A stretch of DNA of 64,000 bases from contig NZ_CP037745.1 of NCBI RefSeq assembly GCF_004345025.1, forward strand, positions 2,232,001 to 2,296,000. The letters are read 5' to 3'. Source of the stretch: Rheinheimera sp. D18. Lineage in GTDB: Bacteria; Pseudomonadota; Gammaproteobacteria; Enterobacterales; Alteromonadaceae. The notes beneath the pieces are model-generated. The model was given only the letters and a program-made list of their open reading frames with translations. It did no database searches and had not been told where the DNA came from. The position numbers and the translations under genes were made by a program. Shown here piece after piece: positions 16,328 through 24,480 of this stretch. Every line of letters starts with the position of its first letter. The first letter of the stretch is position 1.

Positions 16328-19285
16328 TTATCTGTTAATAACGTAGTTCAGACGACCAAGCTCTTGCTCAGCCAATGGCGTACTAAAATAGTAGCCCTGA
16401 ACCTGGTAGCAAGCATTTCTTCTTAAAAATTCGACTTGTTCTGCCGTTTCAACTCCTTCAGCCACAACACGAAGATTCATCTTCTGTGCCATGGCAATAA
16501 TCGCCGCCACAATATTCATGTCGTTACGATCATCCGGAATATCTTTGACAAACGAGCGATCTATTTTTAGCTCATCTACCGGAAAACGCTTTAAATAACT
16601 AAGCGAGGAATAGCCTGTACCAAAGTCATCAATAGATAAAGACACACCGAGACGCTTTAACTGATTTAATTGGTTAATAGCCGCATCGGTATCACCCATT
16701 AGCATACTTTCGGTAATTTCAAAGGTAATACTGGCTGGGTTTGCACCGGTACGAATTAAAATCCGTTCAATAATTTCAGGTAAGTTATCATCATTAAACT
16801 GGCGCGCTGACAGATTAATCGACAAGGTGACATTATGGCCACGGCTATGCTGTCGTGTTAAAAAGCGACAACCCTCCCAAATTATCCATTCACCAATTTG
16901 TACTATTAAGCCGGTACTTTCCGCTACAGAAATAAAACGTAGCGGTGGTATTAAAATATTATCGGGTGTTAGCCAACGTAATAAGGCTTCATAACCAGTA
17001 ATACTATTGTTACGAATATCAATTTTCGGTTGGTAGTACAATAAAAACTGTTGTTCGCGAATGGCTTCACGTAGTTTATTTTCTATTAATAGCCGTTCGT
17101 TTGCCGCATCATTTAAATCTTGGCTGAAAAAATGAAAAGTGTTTTTACCACGCGCTTTAGCTTCGTACATCGCTAAATCGGCATGCTTTAACAGTAATTC
17201 TTCTTCTGATGCATCTTCAGGGGCAATAGTAATACCAATGCTGGCACTGATAGAAACCTCGTGCTGGCCCAACTTTACCGGTGTACTAAAGGCTTGCTGT
17301 AAATTAGCCGCTATGGCTGATGCTTGGGCTCTGTCTTTGATACCACTTAATATTACCGCAAATTCATCACCACCTAAGCGCGCGATAGTATCCTCTTCAC
17401 GCAGCCTCGCCATTAGTCGGTTTGACACCTCTTTAAGCAGCTCATCTCCGGCGTCATGCCCCAAGGTGTCGTTAATACGCTTAAATTCATCTAAATCAAA
17501 ATACAATAACGCAAAGTTGTAATAACCACGGTGCGCCATGGCAATGGCTTTGCGCAATTGGTCACGAAAGTAACTTCGGTTAGCTAACCCAGTAAGTGCA
17601 TCGTAGTAAGCCAGTTGTTCCATTTTTTTCTGGCTTTGCTTAATAAAAGAAATGTCCTGCATTGCACAAACATAATTAGTAATACTGCCCTTTTCATCGC
17701 GAATTGGCGCAATAGCCAACGACACCCATAACTGGCGGTCTTGGTGCTGTAATAGCATATCCCCGCGCCAATGCTGTCGAGCGCTGATGGTGCCAGTAAT
17801 TTCTTCACTAACGTGGCGCATTTCATCAGCAAACAAACTATGCAACGGCTGCTGCAATTGTTCGTTATTACTGCCAATCATCTCAGTTAAAAAAGGGTTA
17901 ATATACTCAATGTTAAGCCGCTCATCGGTTAATACGATGCCAGAACTAGAAAATGAAACGGCTTTACTTAACTTGCGAGCAGAGTGCTCGGCAACTTCTT
18001 TTTCTTCAATACGAATATTAAGGCCAGTAACTAGCTCAGAAATTTCCTCCGACATTCGACCAAATGCCTGATTCAGCAAACCTATTTCATCATGTTTGTT
18101 ATCCAGCACCACTTTTTGCAAATCGCCACGGGATAAGCGGTTTATGGCGCCAGATAATCTATTTAATCGCTTAAGTATAAACTGATGCACAACCAGCTGT
18201 AGCACCAACGCCACCGCTAATGCGACAATTAAAAAAGTTATTAATAAATTGCGCCGAAAACTCTGTAAAGCCGTTAACGCCCGTTTCTTTTCGTTATATA
18301 CCGCGACGTACCAATTAAGGCCACTAATTGGCGCAGCAGACAGCAAGTATTCCGGAGCTACCGTTGCTGCTTGGTTTAACTGTTTTGGCTTTGCGCTCAC
18401 CTGAGTGGCGTAGGCTTGTAGGCTGGCACTTTCGAGTTGGATTCTACTGTCAGGCGCCTTTATCGCTGGTGATTGCACTTGCTTATGGAATAACGCACCG
18501 AACACCACGCCATTTTCATCAAATAATAAAGCGTGGCCTTGTTGTAAGCTATTACCCAACGCTAATTTATCAATAAGATCATTGAGCACATAGTCAGTAC
18601 CGGTAACACCAACAAATTCGTCATCGATATATACCGGAATAATCAGGCTAGTCATCCATTTTTGCCAAATAGCATCGTAGTAAACCGGAGTCCAGCGTGG
18701 CTGGCGCACCGGATTATTCTCTGGTGTGGCTATTTGATAAAAGTTATCGGCGTGAAAATCATGAGTTACATCAACAGACATAGCCCAGTCCGCTGGCGAG
18801 ATACGGATAAATTGCTCTTTAGCAATAAAGTAGAAATTAAAAAAGTCGTGTAACATCAACGGCGATAATTCTTGCCATAATGTTGCCGTGCGCTCAAACA
18901 TCGCCGCAGTGCGCTCAGTATAATTAGCAGCGGAAATAAAGGCGGCAGAAAAGTTATCTTGCACCCGTACACTACCATCAACTAACGGGCTTAAGCGTTT
19001 TTTGCTATTTAACTGCTGCGCACTCAATATTCTTGTAACTGCAAGATTTGCTGTGATGGCTTTTTGCTGCTTTTGCGCAATATCGTGGCTTAGTTGCCGA
19101 GCAAAGCTTCTAGTTTGTTGTTCAACTACGGCTTGCTGATGCTCAAGCACCATACTTTTTTGCAACGTAAGCGCAACGTAACCAATAGCAACACCAGCAA
19201 TAACTATTGCCAAAAACACAACTAGTGCAAATTTTTGCCCTAAAGAATACATTCCATGTAATTTAGCTATATTAACGTCCTTCAC
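16328..19285 (-). CDS. Membrane GGDEF-EAL protein with periplasmic sensor, HAMP and PAS
   Basis: Protein of about 985 residues that makes and/or degrades cyclic-di-GMP. Order: membrane segment near residues 17-36, a large periplasmic CACHE-like sensor to about 345, a second membrane segment at about 347-368, HAMP, PAS (about 440-555), GGDEF and EAL. The diguanylate cyclase signature RLGGDEFAVIL near residue 638 and the EAL motif YEALLRW near 765 are both intact, and the phosphodiesterase block DDFGTGYSSLSYL is present. The start is uncertain: GTG at 19285 opens the frame and an ATG lies at 19252, without a convincing Shine-Dalgarno for either. The sensor ligand is unknown. Confidence 0.93.
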   Translation of the reverse strand: MKDVNIAKLHGMYSLGQKFALVVFLAIVIAGVAIGYVALTLQKSMVLEHQQAVVEQQTRSFARQLSHDIAQKQQKAITANLAVTRILSAQQLNSKKRLSPLVDGSVRVQDNFSAAFISAANYTERTAAMFERTATLWQELSPLMLHDFFNFYFIAKEQFIRISPADWAMSVDVTHDFHADNFYQIATPENNPVRQPRWTPVYYDAIWQKWMTSLIIPVYIDDEFVGVTGTDYVLNDLIDKLALGNSLQQGHALLFDENGVVFGALFHKQVQSPAIKAPDSRIQLESASLQAYATQVSAKPKQLNQAATVAPEYLLSAAPISGLNWYVAVYNEKKRALTALQSFRRNLLITFLIVALAVALVLQLVVHQFILKRLNRLSGAINRLSRGDLQKVVLDNKHDEIGLLNQAFGRMSEEISELVTGLNIRIEEKEVAEHSARKLSKAVSFSSSGIVLTDERLNIEYINPFLTEMIGSNNEQLQQPLHSLFADEMRHVSEEITGTISARQHWRGDMLLQHQDRQLWVSLAIAPIRDEKGSITNYVCAMQDISFIKQSQKKMEQLAYYDALTGLANRSYFRDQLRKAIAMAHRGYYNFALLYFDLDEFKRINDTLGHDAGDELLKEVSNRLMARLREEDTIARLGGDEFAVILSGIKDRAQASAIAANLQQAFSTPVKLGQHEVSISASIGITIAPEDASEEELLLKHADLAMYEAKARGKNTFHFFSQDLNDAANERLLIENKLREAIREQQFLLYYQPKIDIRNNSITGYEALLRWLTPDNILIPPLRFISVAESTGLIVQIGEWIIWEGCRFLTRQHSRGHNVTLSINLSARQFNDDNLPEIIERILIRTGANPASITFEITESMLMGDTDAAINQLNQLKRLGVSLSIDDFGTGYSSLSYLKRFPVDELKIDRSFVKDIPDDRNDMNIVAAIIAMAQKMNLRVVAEGVETAEQVEFLRRNACYQVQGYYFSTPLAEQELGRLNYVINR

Positions 19286-19394
19286 TCACTCTGCCTAATT
19301 GCGAAAACTAGAGGGTTATTGGCAAGGTTCTACTTTCTGGTAAGATACCCTATTTCCATTATTGCATGTAATTTCATCAAAAGAGAATGAATCA

Positions 19395-19844
19395 ATGAAA
19401 AAGCCCCTAACTGCCTTACTTTGTCTCGCTGTGTTATCAGTACCTGCAATAGCGGGTAACGCTTTTGTCGATGCCGAAGATAGCATTGAATACCGTCAAG
19501 CAGCCTTTCAGCTTATTCGCCATAACGTGGGTGATATTGCCGCTATGGTAAAAGGTGAAATAAACTACGACGCCGCTCGTGTTAACAAGCGCGCTACCGC
19601 ACTAGCAACGTTAACCACCTTACCTTGGGAAGCGTTTAGCGTGCCAGGTGCAGATAAAGGCGGTAACGCGAAAGCGGCTATTTGGCAAAATTTGGCAGAT
19701 TTCACCAGTCGTAGTGAAAAACTCATTGCGGATGCGGCTACACTGAAAGTGGCCGCAGATAGCAACGATCAGGCGGAAGTTCGTAAAGCCTTTGGCAACT
19801 TTGCCCGTAACTGCAAAGCCTGCCACGATCAGTATAAAGAATAA
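19395..19844 (+). CDS. Cytochrome c', periplasmic
   Basis: Protein of 149 residues with a signal peptide (cleavage near PAIAG, residue 22) and a four-helix bundle pattern. Haem is attached at CKACH near the C-terminus (NFARNCKACHDQYKE), the position typical of cytochrome c'. The mature N-terminus starts around FVDAEDSIEYRQAAF, which matches the family. The ATG at 19395 with AAGAG upstream is chosen over an in-frame ATG at 19362 that would put 11 polar residues before the signal peptide. Cytochromes c' bind NO and are linked to nitric oxide resistance in several bacteria. It is convergent with a b-type cytochrome gene. Confidence 0.93.
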   Translation: MKKPLTALLCLAVLSVPAIAGNAFVDAEDSIEYRQAAFQLIRHNVGDIAAMVKGEINYDAARVNKRATALATLTTLPWEAFSVPGADKGGNAKAAIWQNLADFTSRSEKLIADAATLKVAADSNDQAEVRKAFGNFARNCKACHDQYKE

Positions 19845-19853
19845 GTAGCTAAA

Positions 19854-19880
19854 AATGGCACAATTTAAAGCTGTGCCATT
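19854..19880. terminator. Hairpin shared by the cytochrome c' and b561 genes
   Basis: Perfect nine-base stem AATGGCACA / TGTGCCATT with a nine-base loop. It lies in the 20-base gap between the two stop codons and extends into the end of the b561 gene. Only a short T run follows on the plus strand, so terminator strength is uncertain. Confidence 0.6.
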
Positions 19881-20512
19881 AGTTTACTACCTTGCCACCA
19901 ATAAAGTAGCGCCAGCATAAAGACGAATAAGACAAAAAATGCGGCGCTATTTTTTAGTTTAATACCTTTGTTTACCAGCTTATCTTTTCCCGTTAGTAAA
20001 GGCCAAATTACATTGTGCACCCTTGCGCTATGCCACAGTGCAGCAACAACATGCACCGCCACCGCAATCAATAACACATTAATATTCATTTTATGAAAAT
20101 CAGACGCCAGCTCAACCCAGTAATTAGGTAATAGGCTAACTAACGGGCCATCATTAATATAATTATTATCAAGTGTTGCTAAACCACTGAGTAATTGCAG
20201 CACGACCAGCACAATAAGCAGCACTATCATATAAAATGAAGCCGGGTTATGCCCTGTTACCGGATAAGGTTTACGCAAATAATTAATAGCGGTTACTGGC
20301 GTTGTCGCAAACCGACTAAATTTCGCGGTGCTACTTCCTATCACACCCCAAACAAGGCGCGATACCACCAATGCAGCTAGGCTATAGGCTAGCAGTTGAT
20401 GCAACGCTATCATGCCTTCTTCGCCGGTATACCAAAGCCCAGCGATTAATAATACCTGGCTCCAGTGAAAAAAACGTACTGCTAAATCCCATATTTTTAC
20501 TTTTTGTGACAT
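19865..20512 (-). CDS. Cytochrome b561-type membrane protein
   Basis: Di-haem b-type cytochrome of 215 residues, with four main membrane helices and a fifth at the C-terminus. Candidate haem ligands are in RFFHWSQ (helix 1), LHQLLAY (helix 2), and DFHKMN and HVVAALWHS (helices 4-5). Members pass electrons from the quinone pool to periplasmic c-type cytochromes, and the convergent cytochrome c' gene is an obvious partner; the family often sits beside cytochrome c' or other small c-type cytochromes. No Shine-Dalgarno issue arises with the ATG at 20512. The exact electron donor and acceptor are inferred. Confidence 0.88.
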   Translation of the reverse strand: MSQKVKIWDLAVRFFHWSQVLLIAGLWYTGEEGMIALHQLLAYSLAALVVSRLVWGVIGSSTAKFSRFATTPVTAINYLRKPYPVTGHNPASFYMIVLLIVLVVLQLLSGLATLDNNYINDGPLVSLLPNYWVELASDFHKMNINVLLIAVAVHVVAALWHSARVHNVIWPLLTGKDKLVNKGIKLKNSAAFFVLFVFMLALLYWWQGSKLMAQL

Positions 20513-20567
20513 TACCTTTAGCCTCCGCTATGCTAAGTTTTTGATTTTATACTAGAGAAGCATAAAG

Positions 20568-22913
20568 ATGAATTGGTGGAAATGGACTCTAAGCGCACTA
20601 GCCTTGCTGTTGGCCTTATTTGCCGCGCTAATTTATGGCGCACTACGGCTAAGTTTACCCGTATACGACGGCGAGCAAAAAACGAGCATTGATAATACGG
20701 CGCGCTTAGAGCGCGACGCTCTGGGTTACCTAAGCATTCATGCGGCTAATCGCACTGATGCCGCGTTTGCCTTAGGCTTTGCCCATGCGCAAGAGCGTTT
20801 TTTTCAAATGGATATTTTACGTCGTAATGCTGCAGGTGAGTTATCCGCCTTATTTGGCGAACGCGCGCTTAATACCGATAAAGCCCAGCGCCAACATCGC
20901 TTTCGCTTTCGGGCAGAGCGTGCGTTAGCGCAACTTAGTGCTAATGAACAACAACGGCTTAACGCATATACTAATGGCGTTAATGAAGGCTTGGCATCAC
21001 TAAGCTTGCCACCTTTTGAATACAGCCTGTTAGGACAAACCCCAGAACCATGGCGCACCGCCGATTCGTTTTTAGTGATCTACAGCATGTACCTCGATTT
21101 ACAAAGCAAGCTAGGCCGCGATGACTATGCAATGACGGTGCTAAAACAGGCATTACCTAGCGACTGGTATCAGTTTTTACAACAGCATTCTGATATTTGG
21201 CAGGCCGCACTGGATGGCAGTGTGGTTGCACCAACAGCTATGCCGGAGTCGGAATATCCAGCCGCACTGCGCCAGCAACGTAATGTCTGCCGTCAATGCA
21301 CACTTATGGACAGTGCCGATATTGGTAGTAACAACTTTGCCGTTGCCGGTAACCTCACTAGCCATGGCAGTGCAATTTTAGCTGACGATATGCATCTAGG
21401 TATTCGCGTACCTAGCACTTGGTATAAGGCCCAACTTAATTGGCGCGAAAACGGAAATTTGCATACTGTTACCGGTTTAACCTTACCCGGTACTCCGGCG
21501 ATAGTAGCCGGTTCAAATGGCAAAGTAGCTTGGGGCTTTACCAATAGCACCGGCGATTGGCATGATTTAATTGCTTTAAAATTGTCAGATGATAACAAAC
21601 GCTATTTAACCACAGACGGTTGGCAACCACTAACCTATCAGTATGAAACGATTAAAATTGCCGGTCAGCCAGATCAGACGCTTGAGCTTACAGAAACCCA
21701 ATGGGGCCCAGTGGTAAAGTTTGGCAATAGCCCCGTTTTTGCCCTGCGTTGGGTAGCGCATGATGATATCGCAGTAAACTTTAACCTACTGCAACTAGAG
21801 AAAACCAATACGGTAGCCGAAGCACTTAAGCTAGCGCCCTCTGTTGGTGTACCGGTACAAAACCTATTAGTTGCCGACCACCTTGGTCAGATTGGTTGGA
21901 GCCTAATTGGCCCTATTCCAGTAAGGCAACTAACCGATTTTGATACCGCACAAGATTGGAGTAGCGGCACCGAGCGTTGGCTTGGCTATCAGGAAGCTGA
22001 TTTACAACCACAGTATACCGATGCTGACAGGCTATGGACCGCCAATGCCAGAATGATTGGCGGTGAAGCTTATACTCTTATGGGTAATGGTGGCTATGAT
22101 TTAGGCGCCAGAGGTTGGCAAATTAAGCAAGGATTAGACGAATTACAACAGGCCGACGAACATGCTCTGCATCAAATTCAGCTAGATAATCGGGCATTGA
22201 TGCTTCAGCGCTGGCAACAACTGTTACTTCAAGTGTTAGACCCTGCTGCAGTTACACAACATCAGCTACAAGCCTATCGACAGCACGTAGTTAATAGCAG
22301 CACTCATGCTAGCACCGATGCAGTGGGTTACACACTGGTGCGCGCCTTTCGTCAGCAATTATTAGAACTGCAATTCGCCTCGCTGTCGGCATTACTTGAG
22401 CAACATGATGCCCGCAGCCAAGATTTAAAGTTCTCGTTAGAACCCCCCATGTGGCAACTGTTACAACAGCAGCGTAGCGATACCCTGCCGGCACCATACA
22501 GCAGCTGGTCGGAACTCATGCTGGCCGCCGTGCTACAAAGTAAAGCCGAGCTTGAGCACCAATATGGCAACTTAGAACACAGCCAATGGGGGCAAGTTAA
22601 CCCGGCGAAAATTAATCATCCGTTAGCATCAGCAATTCCGTTACTCGGCGACTGGTTAAATATGCCGGCAACACCAATGAACGGCGATCGCCATATGCCT
22701 AGAGTACAACTACCTGGTTTTGGCCAATCAGAGCGTATGGTGGTAGCACCTGGGCAAGAACAGCAAGGTATTTTAACCATACCTGCAGGGCAATCTGGTC
22801 ATCCGTTATCACCCTTTTACCGTGCAGATCATCAGTATTGGCTAAACGAAGTGGCACTGCCATTTTTACCCGGTGAGAAAAAATACCAGCTGTTGTTAAC
22901 GCCTCAGGGTTGA
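20568..22913 (+). CDS. Penicillin acylase family Ntn hydrolase
   Basis: Protein of 781 residues with an N-terminal hydrophobic segment (about 5-27) that exports or anchors it. The alpha region carries AHAQERFFQMDILRR; the spacer ends at the autocatalytic site IGSNNFAVAG (about residue 250), where the Ser of GSNNF becomes the N-terminal nucleophile of the beta chain. The HLGI(R)VP block and, later, GFTNSTGD fit the family. Relatives hydrolyse beta-lactam side chains, acyl-homoserine lactones or N-acyl amino acids; the substrate here is open. Quorum-signal cleavage is one possibility but not shown. The pheA leader begins within about 35 bases of the stop. Confidence 0.9.
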   Translation: MNWWKWTLSALALLLALFAALIYGALRLSLPVYDGEQKTSIDNTARLERDALGYLSIHAANRTDAAFALGFAHAQERFFQMDILRRNAAGELSALFGERALNTDKAQRQHRFRFRAERALAQLSANEQQRLNAYTNGVNEGLASLSLPPFEYSLLGQTPEPWRTADSFLVIYSMYLDLQSKLGRDDYAMTVLKQALPSDWYQFLQQHSDIWQAALDGSVVAPTAMPESEYPAALRQQRNVCRQCTLMDSADIGSNNFAVAGNLTSHGSAILADDMHLGIRVPSTWYKAQLNWRENGNLHTVTGLTLPGTPAIVAGSNGKVAWGFTNSTGDWHDLIALKLSDDNKRYLTTDGWQPLTYQYETIKIAGQPDQTLELTETQWGPVVKFGNSPVFALRWVAHDDIAVNFNLLQLEKTNTVAEALKLAPSVGVPVQNLLVADHLGQIGWSLIGPIPVRQLTDFDTAQDWSSGTERWLGYQEADLQPQYTDADRLWTANARMIGGEAYTLMGNGGYDLGARGWQIKQGLDELQQADEHALHQIQLDNRALMLQRWQQLLLQVLDPAAVTQHQLQAYRQHVVNSSTHASTDAVGYTLVRAFRQQLLELQFASLSALLEQHDARSQDLKFSLEPPMWQLLQQQRSDTLPAPYSSWSELMLAAVLQSKAELEHQYGNLEHSQWGQVNPAKINHPLASAIPLLGDWLNMPATPMNGDRHMPRVQLPGFGQSERMVVAPGQEQQGILTIPAGQSGHPLSPFYRADHQYWLNEVALPFLPGEKKYQLLLTPQG

Positions 22914-22946
22914 CTTTAGCCATCTAGACCAACTATGTTAGCTGCT

Positions 22947-23009
22947 ATGAAACGAATAATTATTACGCTCAGCTTTTTTAACTTTACCACCCGACTTGGG
23001 AGGCGGTAA
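22947..23009 (+). CDS. pheL: PheA leader peptide (20 residues, Phe-rich)
   Basis: Reads MKRIIITLSFFNFTTRLGRR and ends with TAA. Three Phe codons lie in a run of four (22974-22985), placed just before sequence that can pair in alternative hairpins. An in-frame ATG at 22935 could extend it by four residues. Neither ATG has a strong Shine-Dalgarno. In E. coli, PheL plays the same part: a ribosome stalled on Phe codons when charged tRNA-Phe is scarce lets transcription continue into pheA. Position and structure make this assignment strong although the peptide sequence itself differs from E. coli. Confidence 0.8.
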   Translation: MKRIIITLSFFNFTTRLGRR

Positions 23010-23061
23010 GCTGCGCGCGCAGTAAAACCTAAAAACCTCCCATAATGGGAGGTTTTTTTTT
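22984..23061 (+). promoter_or_regulatory. pheA transcription attenuator
   Basis: Alternative structures can be drawn. Segment 2 (TGGGAGG, 22997-23003, inside the leader codons) is the exact complement of segment 3 (CCTCCCA, 23036-23042), giving an antiterminator. Segment 3 can instead pair with segment 4 (TGGGAGG, 23046-23052), giving the terminator. TTACC (22984-22988) can pair with GGTAA (23005-23009), a protecting 1:2 hairpin. A ribosome stalled at the Phe codons blocks segment 1 and frees 2 for 3; one reaching the stop at 23007 covers segment 2 and the terminator forms. This is classical amino acid attenuation. Confidence 0.85.
23032..23061 (+). terminator. Attenuator terminator hairpin of pheA
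   Basis: Perfect stem AAAACCTCCCA / TGGGAGGTTTT with a TAA loop, followed by an uninterrupted T tract to 23061. It lies 37 bases before the pheA ATG, so it acts inside the leader and also ends read-through from the acylase gene. Confidence 0.92.
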
Positions 23062-23097
23062 GCTTATTTTTAATGCTTAAACCAAGAGATAATTAAC

Positions 23098-24252
23098 ATG
23101 GAACTGGATGAAATACGTCAAGCAATTAGTGATATCGACCGCCAACTACTGAGTTTATTGTCACAGCGTCGACTACTTGCGCTGGCAGTAGCCGACGCCA
23201 AACTAGCCACTAACAAACCGATTAGGGATCAAAAGCGTGAGCAAGAGCTACTGGTATCATTGATAGAGCAAGGCAAACCTTTAGCACTGGATGCACAGTA
23301 CGTTACTCGGTTATATCACGTTATTATTGAAGACTCTGTATTACAACAACAAGCCAAAATTCAGGGCCAACTTAATGGCACCAACGAACCGACCGTGCGG
23401 GTAGCTTTTCTTGGTGGCCAGGGTTCATACAGTTACTGGGCAGCACAAAAATATTTTACCCGTCGTGCTGGGCATATTATTGAACACGGTTGCGATAGCT
23501 TTAACGATATAGTGCAAGCAGTAGAAACCGGTCATGCCGACTATGCGGTATTACCAATAGAAAACACCTCGTCCGGCAGTATTAACGAGGTGTACGATAT
23601 TTTGCAGCATACTCGGTTATCTATTGTTGGTGAACTTACCCACCCGATTGCCCATTGCCTGCTTGGTTTACCGACAACCGATTTGAGTAAAATTCGTCAA
23701 GTATGCGCGCACCCACAAGTTATTGCCCAGTGCAGCCAGTATTTACAAGGCTTATCACAGATTAAAATTGAATATTGCGACAGCTCATCAGATGCATTTA
23801 ATCGCATTAAGCAACAACAAGACCCAACTATAGTCGCTATTGGCGGCGAAGAAGGCGGCCAGTTGTATGGTCTGCAGGTGCTAACGCGCGATCTTGCTAA
23901 CCAAAAAGATAACGTCAGTCGATTTATTGTCGTAGCGCGTAAACCGGTAACGGTTGCCAAAGCCCTGCCAGCAAAAACCACTTTTATTATGTATACCGGC
24001 CAGCAACCCGGTGCCTTAGTCGACGCTTTACTTGTGCTAAAGCAGCACGGCATTAGCATGGGCAAGCTAGAATCACGCCCCATTAATGGCAACCCGTGGG
24101 AAGAAATGTTCTACGTCGATGTATTTGCTAATTTAAACGACTACGCCATGACCCGCGCTTTAGAAGAGCTAAATAAAATTACCAAGTTTATTAAGGTGCT
24201 TGGCTGTTACCCCAGTGAAGATATAGAGCCAACACAAGTACAGATCGGCTAA
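23098..24252 (+). CDS. pheA: PheA, chorismate mutase / prephenate dehydratase
   Basis: Bifunctional enzyme of 384 residues that turns chorismate into prephenate and then phenylpyruvate, committing flux to phenylalanine. Domains: AroQ-type chorismate mutase (1-90; IRQAISDIDRQLLSLLSQRR), prephenate dehydratase (about 100-280; VAFLGGQGSYSYWAA, PIENTSSGSINEVYD) and a C-terminal ACT domain (about 295-370) with the LESRP motif that binds Phe for feedback inhibition. AAGAGAT precedes the ATG. Expression is controlled by the upstream leader peptide attenuator. Length matches E. coli PheA (386). Confidence 0.98.
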   Translation: MELDEIRQAISDIDRQLLSLLSQRRLLALAVADAKLATNKPIRDQKREQELLVSLIEQGKPLALDAQYVTRLYHVIIEDSVLQQQAKIQGQLNGTNEPTVRVAFLGGQGSYSYWAAQKYFTRRAGHIIEHGCDSFNDIVQAVETGHADYAVLPIENTSSGSINEVYDILQHTRLSIVGELTHPIAHCLLGLPTTDLSKIRQVCAHPQVIAQCSQYLQGLSQIKIEYCDSSSDAFNRIKQQQDPTIVAIGGEEGGQLYGLQVLTRDLANQKDNVSRFIVVARKPVTVAKALPAKTTFIMYTGQQPGALVDALLVLKQHGISMGKLESRPINGNPWEEMFYVDVFANLNDYAMTRALEELNKITKFIKVLGCYPSEDIEPTQVQIG

Positions 24253-24263
24253 TTTAACCATAA

Positions 24264-24288
24264 GGGCCTAAGCTAGGATCCTAGGCCC
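24264..24288 (+). other. Inverted repeat after pheA
   Basis: GGGCCTA (24264-24270) pairs with TAGGCCC (24282-24288), with a second internal palindrome around GGATCC. It lies 11 bases after the pheA stop but has no T tract, so it is only a candidate 3' end structure. Confidence 0.4.
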
Positions 24289-24298
24289 AGTGCAAACA

Positions 24299-24457
24299 CT
24301 AGAGCAGCTTTTGCAACTCATCTTGCAGCTTTTTATCCTGTGTTACGACCATTAACGACTTTACAATACTATTGGCTTTATCTTGCTGTTGCTGCTCAAT
24401 AAACTGCTACAATGACGCAATATCTTGCATATATTCTATCGTCATAACAGGTAGCAT
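24299..24457 (-). pseudogene. Short coiled-coil-type ORF interrupted by an in-frame TAG
   Basis: Reading from ATG at 24457, 16 codons (MLPVMTIEYMQDIASL) reach a TAG at 24407-24409; the same frame then continues for 35 codons (QFIEQQQQDKANSIVKSL onward, ending DELQKLL) to a second TAG at 24299. The two halves read as one helical, Gln/Lys-rich protein of 52 residues if the first stop were a sense codon such as Gln or Trp. It lies just downstream of the beta-CASP gene on the same strand. The family is not recognised. A nonsense mutation, or a start inside the second half, are the likely explanations; chance cannot be excluded. Confidence 0.4.
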
Positions 24458-24480
24458 GGGTAACTGTGTTCTGCCTCGCC

